Notes: a model not told the origin generated them from the sequence alone. DNA of 64,000 bases from Pterobdella sp. o SKG-2022 (GCA_964035795.1 OZ038324.1:9525077-9589076); one strand, 5' to 3'. Numbered from the stretch's first letter, positions 20,032-38,202 are shown. Program-made: numbers and translations.

Positions 20032-21576
20032 TCAGACATTTTCATAAGTGACTTTCCTCTTGTGGCCAATGAGAAATATGACACACACAAGCACAATCAA
20101 AACCACCAATGACACACCAACCACCATTGGAATTGTGCTTGACATCAGGTCGTCATAACACCTTAGGGCTGCACCATCCATTTGGGGTTTAGTATCAATC
20201 ATTGAAAATTATATAATAATAGTATTGTTGCTATTAAGATTACTCATTTAACTTTTTCAAATATTCTATTAAATGTTTGTTTTTTTTCACATATTAAGCT
20301 TTTTAAAAGATTTAACATAATATTTTATTTACATCAGCATATTTGCTTATTACTTCCTTCTCGCAGTATAATAAATGTTATATCATAATAAGAAAAACTT
20401 TTTTATATAATTTCTATGTATGGCAGGTTTGCAGTATGTGAACACAATACACAATGGTAGGTTATAATCTCACATGTTTCTAGAAAGCTACCAGACTTGT
20501 CATGCACAAATGCCTGATATCTGCACATACAATTTTCACATATTTAAAACCTCTTGGAGAGACCAAAATAACATTTGTGATATTCTCAATTTTAAAACTT
20601 AAAAGTAAAAATAATTCAAGTGGAATTTATTCAAAAACCTGAGATTGAGAATTTCAAAATCAAGGAGTCCATAAGGATTGGGCACAGGTAGAGGCTTGTA
20701 TGATTTATGACTCAGACATGTGAATGAGGTGTCTTTGCTCACATTCATCTCTCCCAGGCTCAATGAGGCAGCTGTCAGGTTCAGTTCATAAATATTATAA
20801 CATTATATGATGCTGCAGTTGTTGTCATTGAAAAATCACTAAAAACTTACTTTTTTGGCCTATATCTTCAGCTTTAGGGAAAGGTTGTTGTCCTTTCTTG
20901 ATAGTGTAAGTGAAGTTAATGGCTTTCATGAAGTAAGCCATAGTGAGCATGTTTTGCTGAAAGATGAACTCAGTTTTCCAATCCCCAAAGTAGTTGATAA
21001 TGAGACTGGAAATGGGAGCTGAGCAGTTTCCAGTCACAGTAGTTATGTTGGAAACTTCTGGTATACTTATGTACTCCTCAATTGATTTCTGTGTATATAA
21101 ATTACAATCAAAACAGATAATTCCCTTAATTACTATTTTACTTGAAAATTATTCCTAAAATTGTAATCTACTTAATTAGTACTATACTTTTAAATTAATA
21201 TTAAAAATTGACAACATTTGAGCCTTGGTTTATCTTGAACTTTAGTCGAATGGCTGCCTGCAAAACAATGCACACATTGTCATGGGCACCCTCTATTTTA
21301 TAAACATGTGTTTCTGGGATAGGAGAATTTGCCAATACATGCAGCTTTCCTCCATTGGCCCCTGTCAAGACTGCAAAAAAACTTGAAAGTAATTCAAATA
21401 ATCAAAAGATAAAGTGATGTGGTTGTGTATCAACTAAATTTAAGCATCTTATAAAACGAATAGAACTTTGAAAGTAACTTTAATCATAATTTAAAAAATG
21501 GGAATTTCACGAACGAATAAAAAAAATGAATTTACTCACAAAAAAATGAAAACAGGATAAAAAGCAGAAAAATCAT
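20032..21576 (-). CDS. Small single-domain LAMP-family protein
   Basis: Type I membrane glycoprotein, probably lysosomal or endosomal. Exons in transcript order: 21576-21540, 21370-21213, 21088-20851, 20771-20639, 20161-20032, summing to 231 residues. The N-terminus MIFLLFILFSFFFLTG is a signal peptide. One luminal LAMP domain follows, with the four expected cysteines in the contexts NVCIVLQAAIRLKF, GNCSAPIS, FTCLSHKSYK and RCYDDLM, and sequons NIT, NFT and NVS. A transmembrane helix (IPMVVGVSLVVLIVLVCVIF) precedes the short tail GHKRKVTYENV, whose last four residues fit the YxxPhi lysosome-sorting motif. LAMP1 and LAMP2 have two such domains and a hinge; this has one and no mucin stretch, more like LAMP5/CD68-size members. 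The donor after 21213 (GTCAAT) is weak; other joints fit well. Confidence 0.85.
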
Positions 21577-22297
21577 ATTTTTAGTTTTTACTTTTACATT
21601 AAAATTTTACTCGTGTTTATTTTTCATATGACTTCCAATTGCGTGAAACTATATCGATTTTTTTTTCTTTTTTATATCTGAAGAATTTCTAAACTTATTT
21701 TTGATAATATGTTTAACAAATTTCTTCAAGTTTTGGATATTTTCTTAAAAAGTAGACATTATGAACGAAGCAGTATTTTATAGCGCAGAATATTGTTTTG
21801 ATCATTATAAAATAAACCATTTTATTGAACATTCTTTAAAATGCAATGCCATATTCTTCATCCAAAATAAATCAATAAAAACTGACGAAAAAACAGTTTA
21901 TTTTCTTTACTTTTTTTATGCTTTATGTGGCTTCACATGACTCTTAGTAAAACTAAAAAACTAATAAATATTTTTTTTGAAATAATGAAAGTATTCTAGA
22001 ACAATACAAATTTGACCAACATATTGATAGTGTCCACTATTTTTTTACGTTTTACATAACTTATAACATGTATCAAGAATTAAAACTTTTCAAAAAATGT
22101 AAAAAAGTACAAAATTCATAACTTTTCACATGTTACTAATTTAATTAATTTGGGATAAACAGTCTTTGACTAAAAGTCGTCTTGGTTTTGCACAAAAATC
22201 TAATCGTCAACATTAGCAAAGTTAATTCATTAAATTCAAAACTAACTTATGTTATGAAAAATTATGCAAATATAATTTGAAATTATATATTTCAAAA
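21577..22297. other. Divergent intergenic region between LAMP and three-finger genes
   Basis: About 720 bp of AT-rich DNA between two start codons pointing away from each other. It presumably holds both promoters; no motif stands out. Confidence 0.4.
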
Positions 22298-22897
22298 ATG
22301 TCTATGTCTTTAATTGAGAATAAAAGAAGAATTGTATCAAAAAGATTATGCAGAAAATTTGACATGAAATTTAGAGATGAAAAGCCAATCCTAAAATTTT
22401 TTGTCTTTTTGGGGATTGCTGTAATATTAATTATCGTTATGTCTTTTTTCTTCACGAGAGAGTTTTTAGAAGAAAACCATTATATATATTGTTACCGATG
22501 TTCAGATTGCGAAATGTTTTCGAGCACAGTTGAACGATGTCTAAACAAAAGGTCATTGTGTATGATCAAGGGTTCAAGAGATTATATTGGTAATTTGAAA
22601 TTTTTCTTCAATTATTAATTATTTTTAATAAAAATTTGAATCAATGCAGAACCAAGAATTCATAAAAAAAGTTGTGTGCCTTGGGAACACAACATTTTTC
22701 TAGGGTGTATAGAAGTTAACAACCAAATACTTTGTTTTTGTGACGAGGACTTATGCAATCAAAACTTTATAAGCGCCAACAAATCTAAGCGACTACTTAG
22801 TAGGAAAACTAACTTCATTCCATTTCTAAAAACTAGGAAGTACCGCTTATCGACTATTGGTGACGAAGAATTCAAAAAAGTTATGAATAACATTTAG
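22298..22897 (+). CDS. Three-finger (Ly6/uPAR-like) protein with N-terminal membrane anchor
   Basis: Two exons, 22298-22589 and 22650-22897, give 179 residues. Residues 1-28 are basic and cytosolic in character; a hydrophobic segment at about 29-49 (FFVFLGIAVILIIVMSFFF) should act as a signal anchor. The outer part has ten cysteines in Ly6 order: CYRCSDC, then single Cys, CVPW, GCIEV and the ending CFCDEDLCN, which matches the family's closing CCxxDxCN. Secreted or GPI-linked Ly6 proteins have a cleavable signal and a hydrophobic tail; here the tail after the domain is basic (NKSKRLLSRK, FLKTRKYRL) with no GPI site. Start is the ATG at 22298. Function unknown; the fold call is firm, the type II topology is inferred. 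Confidence 0.8.
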
Positions 22898-22916
22898 GAA
22901 TTCATTATATACTTTC

Positions 22917-22922
22917 AATAAA
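22917..22922 (+). terminator. AATAAA polyadenylation signal of the three-finger gene
   Basis: Canonical hexamer 20 nt after the stop codon. Confidence 0.65.
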
Positions 22923-23458
22923 ATTTCTGAAGTCAAATTAAACAAGAACATTTGAAATTGAAAGAATCTTTGCTTCGAAATAATATTTTCAAAATCCTTG
23001 TGTTTGTGCTTTACTCAACGCCCAAATCATTGCATTTTTTTTAAATCAGCTACATTTTAAAATTCTTCAATTTTTAACAGTGAGTATAGATGTAAAGAAG
23101 GGCGACCAGATGATGAAAATGCTCCTATTTCTTTGAACACTTTTACAAATCTAGTTCACGCTGATGGCTGTAGTTCTGACATCAAAAACAATCTTCAGAT
23201 TAACCATTATTATCACCTATCATTCCCAAGTATGACGATACAAAACTTTGGTTTTTTAAAATAATTTTACCTTAGTGAACATCATCTGGAGTTTTTATTC
23301 AACAAAATATTGGTATTTATGTAAGCCATCATCTTTTTTTACGTCCGTTGTACATGTTGATCCAAAAAGCAGCTTCAAAAAATTTTTCACGAAGATTGTA
23401 TTTTTATATCTTCAAAGCATTTTTATTAAGCTTCAAAAAATCAAACATACAAATTTTT

Positions 23459-23464
23459 TTTATT
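23459..23464 (-). terminator. AATAAA polyadenylation signal of spastin
   Basis: Hexamer on the minus strand (TTTATT on plus) about 77 nt beyond the spastin stop. Confidence 0.5.
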
Positions 23465-23540
23465 GATAAACGATTTTAAATTCGAGCCATTGATTACCCC
23501 GCAACTGTACATTACACACACACATATACACACATTCGTT

Positions 23541-29243
<5,703 letters not shown>

Positions 29244-29514
29244 TTTTATTAAATTATGGTTTAAAATAATTTTTGAACATTCTTTGGACTGAAAAAAATT
29301 TATTAGGAACTTCTAACTCAAGTATTTTTAAATCTTCAAGAAAAGTAAACTTGAGTTAGATTCAAATTAAAAATAATTAACTTATATATTTTAAAATAGT
29401 ATTAAAATGAATTTATCATTTTTTTTTATAGTTCACATTTTTTTTTGTGTTTCAGCTTTCAAAACTTGAGATAAGTTCATATTTACATGAAAAAGTGATA
29501 TTTGTGATGTCGTA
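29244..29514. promoter_or_regulatory. Candidate bidirectional promoter, spastin / cardiolipin synthase
   Basis: Only 271 bp separate the start codons of two divergent genes, so both promoters and 5' UTRs must share this AT-rich segment. No clear TATA box or named factor site is visible. Confidence 0.6.
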
Positions 29515-31404
29515 ATGCAATGTTGCAGTTTAACATCTCTATGGAGCAAAAAAATGTTGTCTCTGACAAATACAATAACAAAAAAGGCTTGTTGCAAAAG
29601 TCATTGCTTGTTTCAATGTTTTCCTGGCGTTCTTCATAAAATAAAATTTTTAAACAATGCCGAATACTATTCTCAACGATTTTTATATATTTCATCAAAA
29701 TGTACCAGTTTTTCAAAAGTTAAATTGAAGGTTTCTTTTGGGGATAGAGAAAAAGTTGAACACAATTTTCAAAATGCACCAAATCAACTTCCTAAAAAAC
29801 AACCAGTATGTATCACTTTTTATAGATTTATTTTTTTAATTTTTTGTCATACTAACAGATTTCAAAGACATTGATGACAATCCCCAACATCTTGACTATA
29901 TCTCGAGTATTGTTGACTCCTCCATTAGGCTGGTGTGTGCTGGAAGGGAGTTTTATGCTTGCCTTGTGTTTCTTCATTTATGCTGGTCTCACTGATTTGG
30001 TAATCATTTTAATTCGCAGTCATATACTTTATTCATATTTTTCCATATCTAATATAATCAAACTAAAAACATCTTATAACTGAAGAAAAATTTGGTCTGA
30101 TTATGTGTATCAAATTCAGTTGGATGGGTGGATAGCTCGATCATTCAAGAGTCAGATTTCCACCTTGGGGAGTATTATTGATCCCTTGGCAGACAAATTC
30201 CTAGTCAGCACTCTTTTTATCTCTCTCACCTATGTCAACCTCATTCCTAGTTTGTCTACCACTTTTTCATCATTTCATGTATATTTCCTATATTGTCATA
30301 TTTTTTATATATGAAGCCTTCCATAGTTTAAATGATTGAAATACTGAAAGGCTTACGTTTTGATTAGTACTTACACAAATAATATTCAACAATGTTCAAC
30401 ATCTATTCATGTGAGAATTTTTGTACATTCATTAGGCAAAAGTAGGTAGAATTTTTCGTAAGTATAGTCTTAACATAATATGTAAGCATTAAAATGTCTC
30501 AAAAGTTACAAATAATATTATTAATTCAGTATCTTTGATGCTATTGGTGTTGTCGAGAGATGTGGCTTTAACTGTAGGAGGCTTCTACCTTCGATACCAC
30601 AGCCTTCCTGTACACCAGGTATTTTTAATGTGGTTTGTTTGTTATAAAAACTTATCATCGTTGTACAATGATCAAATCTTGTACCAATTAGAAAAACTTG
30701 AAAATTATTAACTTTTGTGTTGAAGGTGAGTATGTGGATCAAAAAAAATGAAGACAGACAATCAAAAATATTAATAGGATTTTAAATATAAAACTAAAAC
30801 CAAAAACTTAATAAGTAATACTATCATAACTGAAGTTGGTTACTTGATGATGTTTATTAACGAAACTCTAAGTTGAAAAAAAAGATTAATAAATTCCGAA
30901 ATTTATACGTTTTTTTCTAGTAATTATAGTAGATGTTGATTTGCAGAGAAGTCTGAAGGAGATATTAGATGTAAGGAATGAAACCCTTAAACTGCAGCCA
31001 ACCACCATCAGCAAGGTTGTTTATATGTAATGCAAATGATGATTTTCTTTTAAATTCCTTGTCTCAGCTTAGTTGGGTTGTACACTCAGATTCAAAGTAA
31101 TTATCATTACAGGTGAACACAGCTGTTCAGTTGAGTTTGGTAGCAGCAACATTGGGTTGTGCTGCATTCAACCACTCAGACCACCACTATCTACACCTAC
31201 TCTGGTCTGTTCATCATTTTTTCACGTGCTTCATTGTTATGAAGATTTTTTTGAGGTTTATTGTTTATAACATATATAAAAAATAAAGTTTTATAAACAC
31301 TCTATTTTGACAGGTGGCTTACAGCTCTGACCACTGTTTCATCTGGTATCACCTACATCTTTGCCAAAGATGTCGTCAAAATAATCTCAAAACCTCAAAA
31401 ATGA
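29515..31404 (+). CDS. CRLS1: Cardiolipin synthase (CDP-alcohol phosphatidyltransferase)
   Basis: Inner mitochondrial membrane enzyme joining CDP-diacylglycerol to phosphatidylglycerol to make cardiolipin. Seven exons: 29515-29805, 29859-29999, 30120-30249, 30530-30618, 30947-31015, 31113-31204, 31314-31404; 300 residues, the size of human CRLS1. The first exon is basic, low in acidic residues and fits a mitochondrial presequence region. The catalytic CDP-alcohol signature D-x2-DG-x2-AR-x8-G-x3-D-x3-D is intact across the exon 2/3 joint: TDL then [20 protein letters not shown] and DPLAD. Other landmarks are [25 protein letters not shown] and [14 protein letters not shown]. An alternative ATG lies at 29554 (MLSLTNT); I kept the first in-frame ATG. 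Confidence 0.94.
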
Positions 31405-31714
31405 ACTTTTCCTGATTTTCAATTTTAAAAATAACTTCAATGTAAAATATAATTTCAAAAGTATTTTTTTTTGTTTTATAATTCACATCATCTTTTGGCA
31501 TTGGTAGTGAGTTATAAATATGCATACACAGGCAAAAGTGATTTTCACAGATAATATTTAGTTACTCATATATTTATACTTTTTTATATAGTTCTAAAGC
31601 TTTTTATATGATGCATATCTTTTAGATTTGATTATCCTCATCATCATTTTAGGTCATCTACATACAAGCATAGAGTGGGCTTGAAAATTAAAAAGTAGAA
31701 AATTTTATTAAAAA
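31405..31714. other. Convergent 3' region of cardiolipin synthase and uL14m
   Basis: About 310 bp of AT-rich DNA between two stop codons. It holds the uL14m polyadenylation signal and nothing else recognisable. Confidence 0.45.
31704..31709 (-). terminator. AATAAA polyadenylation signal of uL14m
   Basis: Minus-strand hexamer only a few bases after the stop, implying a very short 3' UTR if used. Confidence 0.5.
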
Positions 31715-32391
31715 TCAGACAAAAGTGTTAGCACAAGATAGTATTTTAGTGAAGTCTCCTTTTTTGCCTCTCAACTTGGATGGGATTGGAACTCGTACTC
31801 TGGTCCCTGTTGGAGTTCCATTTTCCTCCACCAATACCACATTGTTGCTATCAAACCTTGGTACCATTCTCTCCTGCTTTTGCTTGCACCCCACTATATA
31901 AGCTGTAGTCATTTAATGATAATAATACATTTTTTAAAATTAAGTTAGCTATTCTAAATAAAGTAGAAGTAACCTTTCTTTTTTTGTCCTTGAATAGCTA
32001 ATAAAACTTTATCTCCCAATTTTCCAAATCCTGTCTTGTTGTAAACCTAGGTTTTGAAAAAATTGAACTTTATTAAACTTTCCATTACATGTATTAAATT
32101 CATTGACCTTTATTGATACCCTTGTATCTAATATATTTTATATCGAAAGTCATGTACTAACCTGAATAATTTTACCGGGTTTTCCAGCAAGTTCTGCTTT
32201 TCTTCCTAACATACTATTATCAACTACTCGCACCCTGCTCAACTTTTGAAGCTCGAATCGCACTAACGTAGTACTGAAAAATTTTAACGATTTTCAATAA
32301 AATACTTTTTCTCATAAAAGTAATTAAATTTAACTAAAAAATTCTAATTTTACCTTAAACATCTGATAGATTGAGTTATAGTCGGAATCAT
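31715..32391 (-). CDS. MRPL14: Mitochondrial ribosomal protein uL14m
   Basis: Structural protein of the mitochondrial large ribosomal subunit, uL14 family. Four exons in transcript order: 32391-32354, 32273-32162, 32046-31974, 31902-31715; 136 residues, near the size of human MRPL14. Landmarks are RVRVVDNSMLGRKAELAGKP, VYNKTGFGKLGDKVLLAIQG and PRFDSNNVVLVEENGTPTGT, followed by a basic end (IPSKLRGKKGDFTKIL). A short N-terminal stretch, MIPTITQSIRCLRSTTLVRF, has the basic and hydroxylated make-up of a mitochondrial targeting signal. All joints are in phase. Confidence 0.94.
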
Positions 32392-32586
32392 GTTTGTTTA
32401 AATGGGCATCACTACTCAGAGTTTAGATTGTGTCGTTTAGTTCGTTATAGCTTAAATAAGTATTCGTATTTATTTAGTATTTGTATTGTTTAACTTCGAG
32501 TTTTAATATAATAATTCTGAAATAAGAAAACTAAATTCAACGAAAGTATTAAGTTTTCTAGAAAATTTTGCTTGGCATTTTTGATA
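32392..32586. promoter_or_regulatory. Candidate bidirectional promoter, uL14m / MYORG-like
   Basis: Start codons of two divergent genes lie 195 bp apart. The segment is AT-rich with no evident core motif. Confidence 0.55.
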
Positions 32587-35235
32587 ATGAAAAGATGTCT
32601 GGAAAACTTTAAATTTTCAAACATTAAGAAATTCCTATGTTTTATCATAATAGTTTTATTTTTATTTTTTACAAACTTTTATTGTTACAATTTTGTTGAG
32701 AAAAGAGAAGTCTTTAAATACAATTTTGAAAAACTAAAATTCAAAAATGTGACTCTAACAATCAAAGTTGATGGTGGCATAGTTTTGGAAACTGATTTCC
32801 ATCATATCCCATCATCTTTCCATCTTCTGTTAGGCTACTTCACATCTGCTTCTTCATTTGAAAATTTTGTTCCTACTATAAATATCTTTCAAGACAAGTA
32901 AAAAATTTTCTTTAAATTTATAAACCTTAAAATATTATTTTAAATTTTATACAAATGAAATATAAACAGGCTAAAGCTGACTTATAATGGAATCTTGAAA
33001 CTTTCATTGAAACATCTGAGGTTGGATTCTTACTTGAAGACACCTGCACCATCAGAATGTTATAACATACACTGGACCAGTCTTGAAAACAGGATTGATT
33101 TTTTTAGGGATTTTATTTATTTGGCTGATTCCTACTGGTATGGAGGAGCTTCGATGCTTGAATCTTACTGGCCAATAAATGCTCGTGAGAGTAATATGGC
33201 TCCTTTTGTAACTGGGGATTCATTTAAGAAAAATTATGGAAGTATTCAGGAGAGGTTCTGGATGTCTTCTTCTGGTGTGAGCATATTTATTGATTATGAT
33301 GCCCCCCTTTTTGTTGACATCAATGTTCTCAAAAAGAATTTTTTGGTGTTAGAAACACATTTTTCACAGCCTTACTCAAACTCTAACAAAAAACCACTCA
33401 CTTTGAATTACACTGTATGTTTTGCTCATTCCCCCAAACAATCATTTTCTACAGCAGCTAAATATTTTTGGAAAATACCATCTTCTATTCCAAATCCTCG
33501 TCTCTTTTACAGCCCTTCTTGGTCTACATGGGCGATGTTTAAAAGAGGAATCAATTCAGATGTTATCATTTCATATGCCAAGAACATTCTTGATTTTGGT
33601 TTCAGTGGATCACATATGATTATTGATGATGGTTGGATGAGTGATTATGGGGATTTCCAATTCCTCTCTTCATCTTTTCCACATCCTCAAAAACTTACCA
33701 AGTATCTAAAACAACAAAACTTCACAATATCCTTGTGGTTACATCCCTTTTCAGCTATGACTTCATCTTCCTTCTGGAAAACTGACCAAGATGGCTTTTC
33801 ATACTGGGTACATTATGTCTTCAAATGGCTGCCTTCACTCATGCTGTGGTGGAATGGTATAGGGGCAGCACTTGATCTTACCAACCAACAAACCATTGAG
33901 TGGTATGTTGATGAGCTGAAGCAGGTTCTTGAGGTCTACAACATCGATGCCTTCAAGTTTGATGCAGGAGAAGCCTCATGGTTGCCTCATTTCCGCAGTT
34001 TCAAACAACCCCTCGACAACCCTAATGACTATACTCAATCACTCAACATCATAGCCGAAAAACTGGATACTGGAAAACACATGCAAGAAGTCAGATCATC
34101 AGTCTCTTATCAGCAACTGTCTGCCTTTGTTCGACTCATTGACAAGAAGGTATGCCATTCATCAAATTTAATATGTCAAATTTATGCCACCCAATTTTCA
34201 AATATTCTATTGGTATATATTCATTTTTTTATATGCGTATTGTATCATTATCTAACCATTCATCAATACATCTGTCTTTGTAGTCTGAATGGTCGACAGA
34301 AAATGGGTTGAGTTCAATTATCCCTCAAGCCTTGACAGTGGGCTTGATAGGGTATCCTTTTGTGCTACCTGACATGATTGGGGGCAATGCTTATTATGGC
34401 ATGCTCATCCACTTTACCACTCTTCCCGAAAAGGAACTTTACATCAGATGGATTCAGGTAACAAAGTTTTTAGAAATATTCTCTTCTAGAGGTTTCTAAA
34501 AATGTGTTAAACTAATAAAGATTTGAAATTTATGGTTAATCTATTTTACATATAACCCTACAGATATCAGCACTCATGCCAGCTATGCAGTTTTCAATTG
34601 GGCCATGGAGTTATGATTCTGAGGTGGTACAAATCGCTTCAAACATGGTCAAACTGCACCAGTTTTTCTCGCCTTACATTATATCACTTGCACACCAAGC
34701 TACAAGGGATGGTTCTCCAATCATGCGACCTTTATGGTGGAATGAGAGGGAGGGCTTTTATGGAGGTGATGTGGTGGTCGATGATTGGGGGAAGAGTGAG
34801 GTGAATGCGGGGATGGATGAAGATTGGATGACGGATGAAGGAATTGTACATAAAAGAAAGATGCTAGAAGCGTTATATCAAAGTGAGAGTCAATTCCTAT
34901 TGGGTGATGAAGTTTTGGTTGCACCAATCGTACGTCAGAATTCAACACAACGGTGGGTTTTGTTTCCTGCCGGTGTTTGGGTGAGGGGGGTAATGCGGGA
35001 GACGAGGTGGAACTATGGGCATGTTTTTGAAAATAAAAAGCAGAATAACACTAGTAAAAATGGAAATAATAACCAATTTGATAAGATAAATGAGTCTATA
35101 AAGAAGACATTTCATTCTGAGGTGCACAGGGGCGGTTATGACGATAGTAGTGTCTATTACGCATACAACTCCTATCTCGTAAGCGTTCCCTTGTCAGAGC
35201 TGGCTTATTTCATCAAGATTTCAGACGGCTTTTAA
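32587..35235 (+). CDS. MYORG: MYORG-like type II membrane glycosidase, GH31 family
   Basis: Membrane-anchored glycoside hydrolase of family 31; the vertebrate relative is an ER/Golgi alpha-galactosidase. Four exons: 32587-32897, 32970-34149, 34284-34457, 34564-35235; 778 residues. A signal anchor sits at about residues 17-33 (FLCFIIIVLFLFFTNFY) after a short basic tail. GH31 landmarks are the substrate-pocket segment SHMIIDDGWMSDYGDF, the putative nucleophile Asp435 in AFKFDAGEASWLP, and GYPFVLPDMIGGNAYYG. The later part contains QFLLGDEVLVAPIV and FPAGVWV, typical of the C-terminal beta domain. An acidic insert (about 670-690) and an Asn/Lys-rich insert (about 725-745) enlarge it. In the segment where GH31 enzymes place the acid/base Asp, I read W500-S-T-E503, so activity is uncertain. 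The first in-frame ATG was chosen. Confidence 0.92.
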
Positions 35236-38202
35236 TGCCGCCATGATATTCTATTTAAACATAAGGGTTCGTTTAGGAAGGCTTCGTTTGTTTAAGCATT
35301 TCGTGTAGTCAGATCATTGGTAAGCTATTGAGGCCATTTTTGATTTGTCATTCTGATATTGTCATTTTTTGTTTGAAGCAATTCACAAAGTCATTTTGCA
35401 ATTTTTGGCGAAAATAAGATATTAATGGTTTTAAAACTTTTAGTTTTCATAGGTGTTTCCATTAAAAAGACGATTTGGTATGTATAAATAACGTGGTACA
35501 TTAATTAGTATGTAGATTGTGTGTTTCTCAGTCAATGTACCTGTGTGTTGGTATTCATCATATTTTTCATCACCCCTACTGTTTTATATTATTTATTATG
35601 TTGTAATTCATATACTCGTGATTTATTGGTTATTTATAGGACTTTTCAATAGTTATCTATATTGTCGTTGGACGACTCTTACCATGAGTTTAGATAAGAT
35701 ATTGCACTCATTTCTAATGCCATTAATATTCTCATTACAATTTAAGATTTCAGCTTTCCTACACTTTCTTGTGCAAAATTAATTTATCAAAAATAAATTA
35801 TTGTTATTCTTTGTTGTAAAAATTATCTTGTAGTCCATTCTGTTTTTGAGGGGATTGTTGTGTATATTTTGGTCATATTTATTCGAATGCGCTACTTTAG
35901 AATGATTTAATTAATATATTTCCAACTTTCTTTCATTTTAAAAATATTTTCTAAGTTTAGTTTGCAGCAATAGTGATGTGATAAAGTTGGAAATTGATTA
36001 AATACATAATTATTAGAGACATCGTAGGTGTTTTTTTGTTCAATAACTATCGATTTTAACTTAAAATTTTTTAGAAACATTTCATAAATTCTTTTAGTCA
36101 ATTTTGTATTGATTCATTCAATTTTATTTAATAATTTAAATTTTTTTTTCAAATAAATTTTTTAATCTTTAAAATGGAGAGCCAAACAAATATTGGTTCA
36201 TCAAAACTAAAATTTTCTATAAGTTCAGCCTTACCCACTTATAAAACTATAACTATATTATTTTCACTTGTGATTGAATGAAAAAGTTATAATGAAATCC
36301 TTCCTTTGGAAGATGAAATTAATAGATATAATAGATATGCATGTGATCGCCCTTCATAATTGCACAATCTGACTCAATAAATTGTTTGGAATAAAAACTA
36401 TAACCTGTATATACAGGTCTCAATTATTCTACATATTACTAGATTACAATTTTATATCCTACAGTATTATAACCTATTAGTTTGTTAGCTCACTCGCCTG
36501 TATTTATATAATACATTAAACAATAGATCTTCAAAATTTTCTATCAATCTTATTTCTGCCACTTGCCTATTTTATTTAATCATTTTAATATATTAACATT
36601 TATTTGCTAAACCCTGAATGGTGAACTTCTAACCTGGGTTATAGGATTTAACAGAATATATACTTTTAAGGTCTTTCTGATTCTAATTCCTTTGAATCGG
36701 GTTTGGTTTTATCATCGCCGAACAAAGTTTTCAACATTTTTGTGTGTAATAAAGGATTTATTTTTAGACTTTTGATTTCATTTAAACGCCCATCTATGGT
36801 TAAAACAAATGAGGTTTTACAAATGACAGTAGTGAAATATAACAAACTAAATAGTACATACGTTAACTCACAAAATACAATAATTTTTAATTAAGATGGT
36901 TTCTAATTTAAATAGCATCGAGAGTTAGTATAGTTAGCAATGATATGCACAAACTTCAAATGAAATTACTATAAAGTCAGCTTGAAGCTGCAAAACAAAA
37001 ATTCAATAAACCGTTAGCCCAAGAATGTTGTAGTCTATGTGATAATGATTTCCTAATGAATAGAAAAGATCCGTAATAAAGTTGTGTGGTATATTACCAG
37101 AATAGATCATGTTTACACGTGTTTTTATATATTTTAGATTTATTTATATATTTAATATTTATTAATTTTTTATTTGAATATTTCACATTTATTCATAGTA
37201 TATTTATATATTAACGAAGATTTTCATGATTTTATGGAATATTGATAAAGAAAAATTAATTTTTTAGCCATAAATTTGAATTACTCTTATATTTAATATA
37301 AATTTGATATTTAAAAACATATTTTGAACGCTATGATTCATTAATTCATTTTCAAATGGTATAAAATCTGTTTAAACTTGAGAAATGAAAATATTAGTTT
37401 CAATTTCATTTTACTTTTAGTAATATATTTGAATAAATAAATTAAATTTTCAAAAACCGCACATGTTGAGTTCTAATGTTGTCCAGATTTTCAAAAATTT
37501 CGAAAAAAGATAAAATTAAACAGCGGATTATAAGTTTATTCACCTGATGATGAGTTCACATGCTCATCAATTCCTCAATTGATCAATACTACTTGCTGAT
37601 TTTTAAAATATGTATACTCGATAATGTGAATTTAAATTACGAAAAGCTTCGTGTTATTATTCACTTAATAAGTGTTTGATTCAAATCGTTTTTAAAAATA
37701 TCAATTGAGAGTCCAAAAAATTTATTTATTTTTGAAAAGTGATTGTTCGTAAAATTTTAAAGTATCTTTAAAATGTTTCAGATGAGTCTGTTTTAGTTTG
37801 AGTAATTGTTTAATTATGATACAAATTGTAGTCATACTTATGCTTATAATTAGCTTTAAGTGCTTCTTTATAAAAACAAAAATTTTGTTGCATCAAATAA
37901 TGAAAATAAATCAATACATCGTACCACATTGAACTTTGAATTTTTAAAAATTGAACTTTAAAATATTTTTAAAGATCACTTTTAAACATCGACTTGCTTA
38001 TAAAAATAAAGCATATTGCGCCATACGCAAAAATTCATTTCAATTTGAAATTAAAAAAAAATTCAAGTTATTCAAAAGTTTTTTGGTTTAAATACGAAAC
38101 AATATTTCATAATACCATCTCTTACCAATTGCGAAGTAGCTGTGAACTATATCAAAATCTTCTTGAAAATTACCTCAGCAAACTAAACTTGAAGAATAAA
38201 CA
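35236..38202. other. Intergenic region between MYORG-like and asparaginase genes
   Basis: Nearly 3 kb of AT-rich DNA. It starts with the likely MYORG 3' UTR (an AATAAA at 35792) and ends with the asparaginase promoter. Only short frames without family features are present. Confidence 0.5.

Larger units (their letters stand above)
22898..23540. other. Convergent 3' region between the three-finger gene and spastin
   Basis: Holds poly(A) signals for both genes and an unassigned open stretch on the plus strand at about 23079-23264 with no ATG. No supported gene. Confidence 0.4.
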
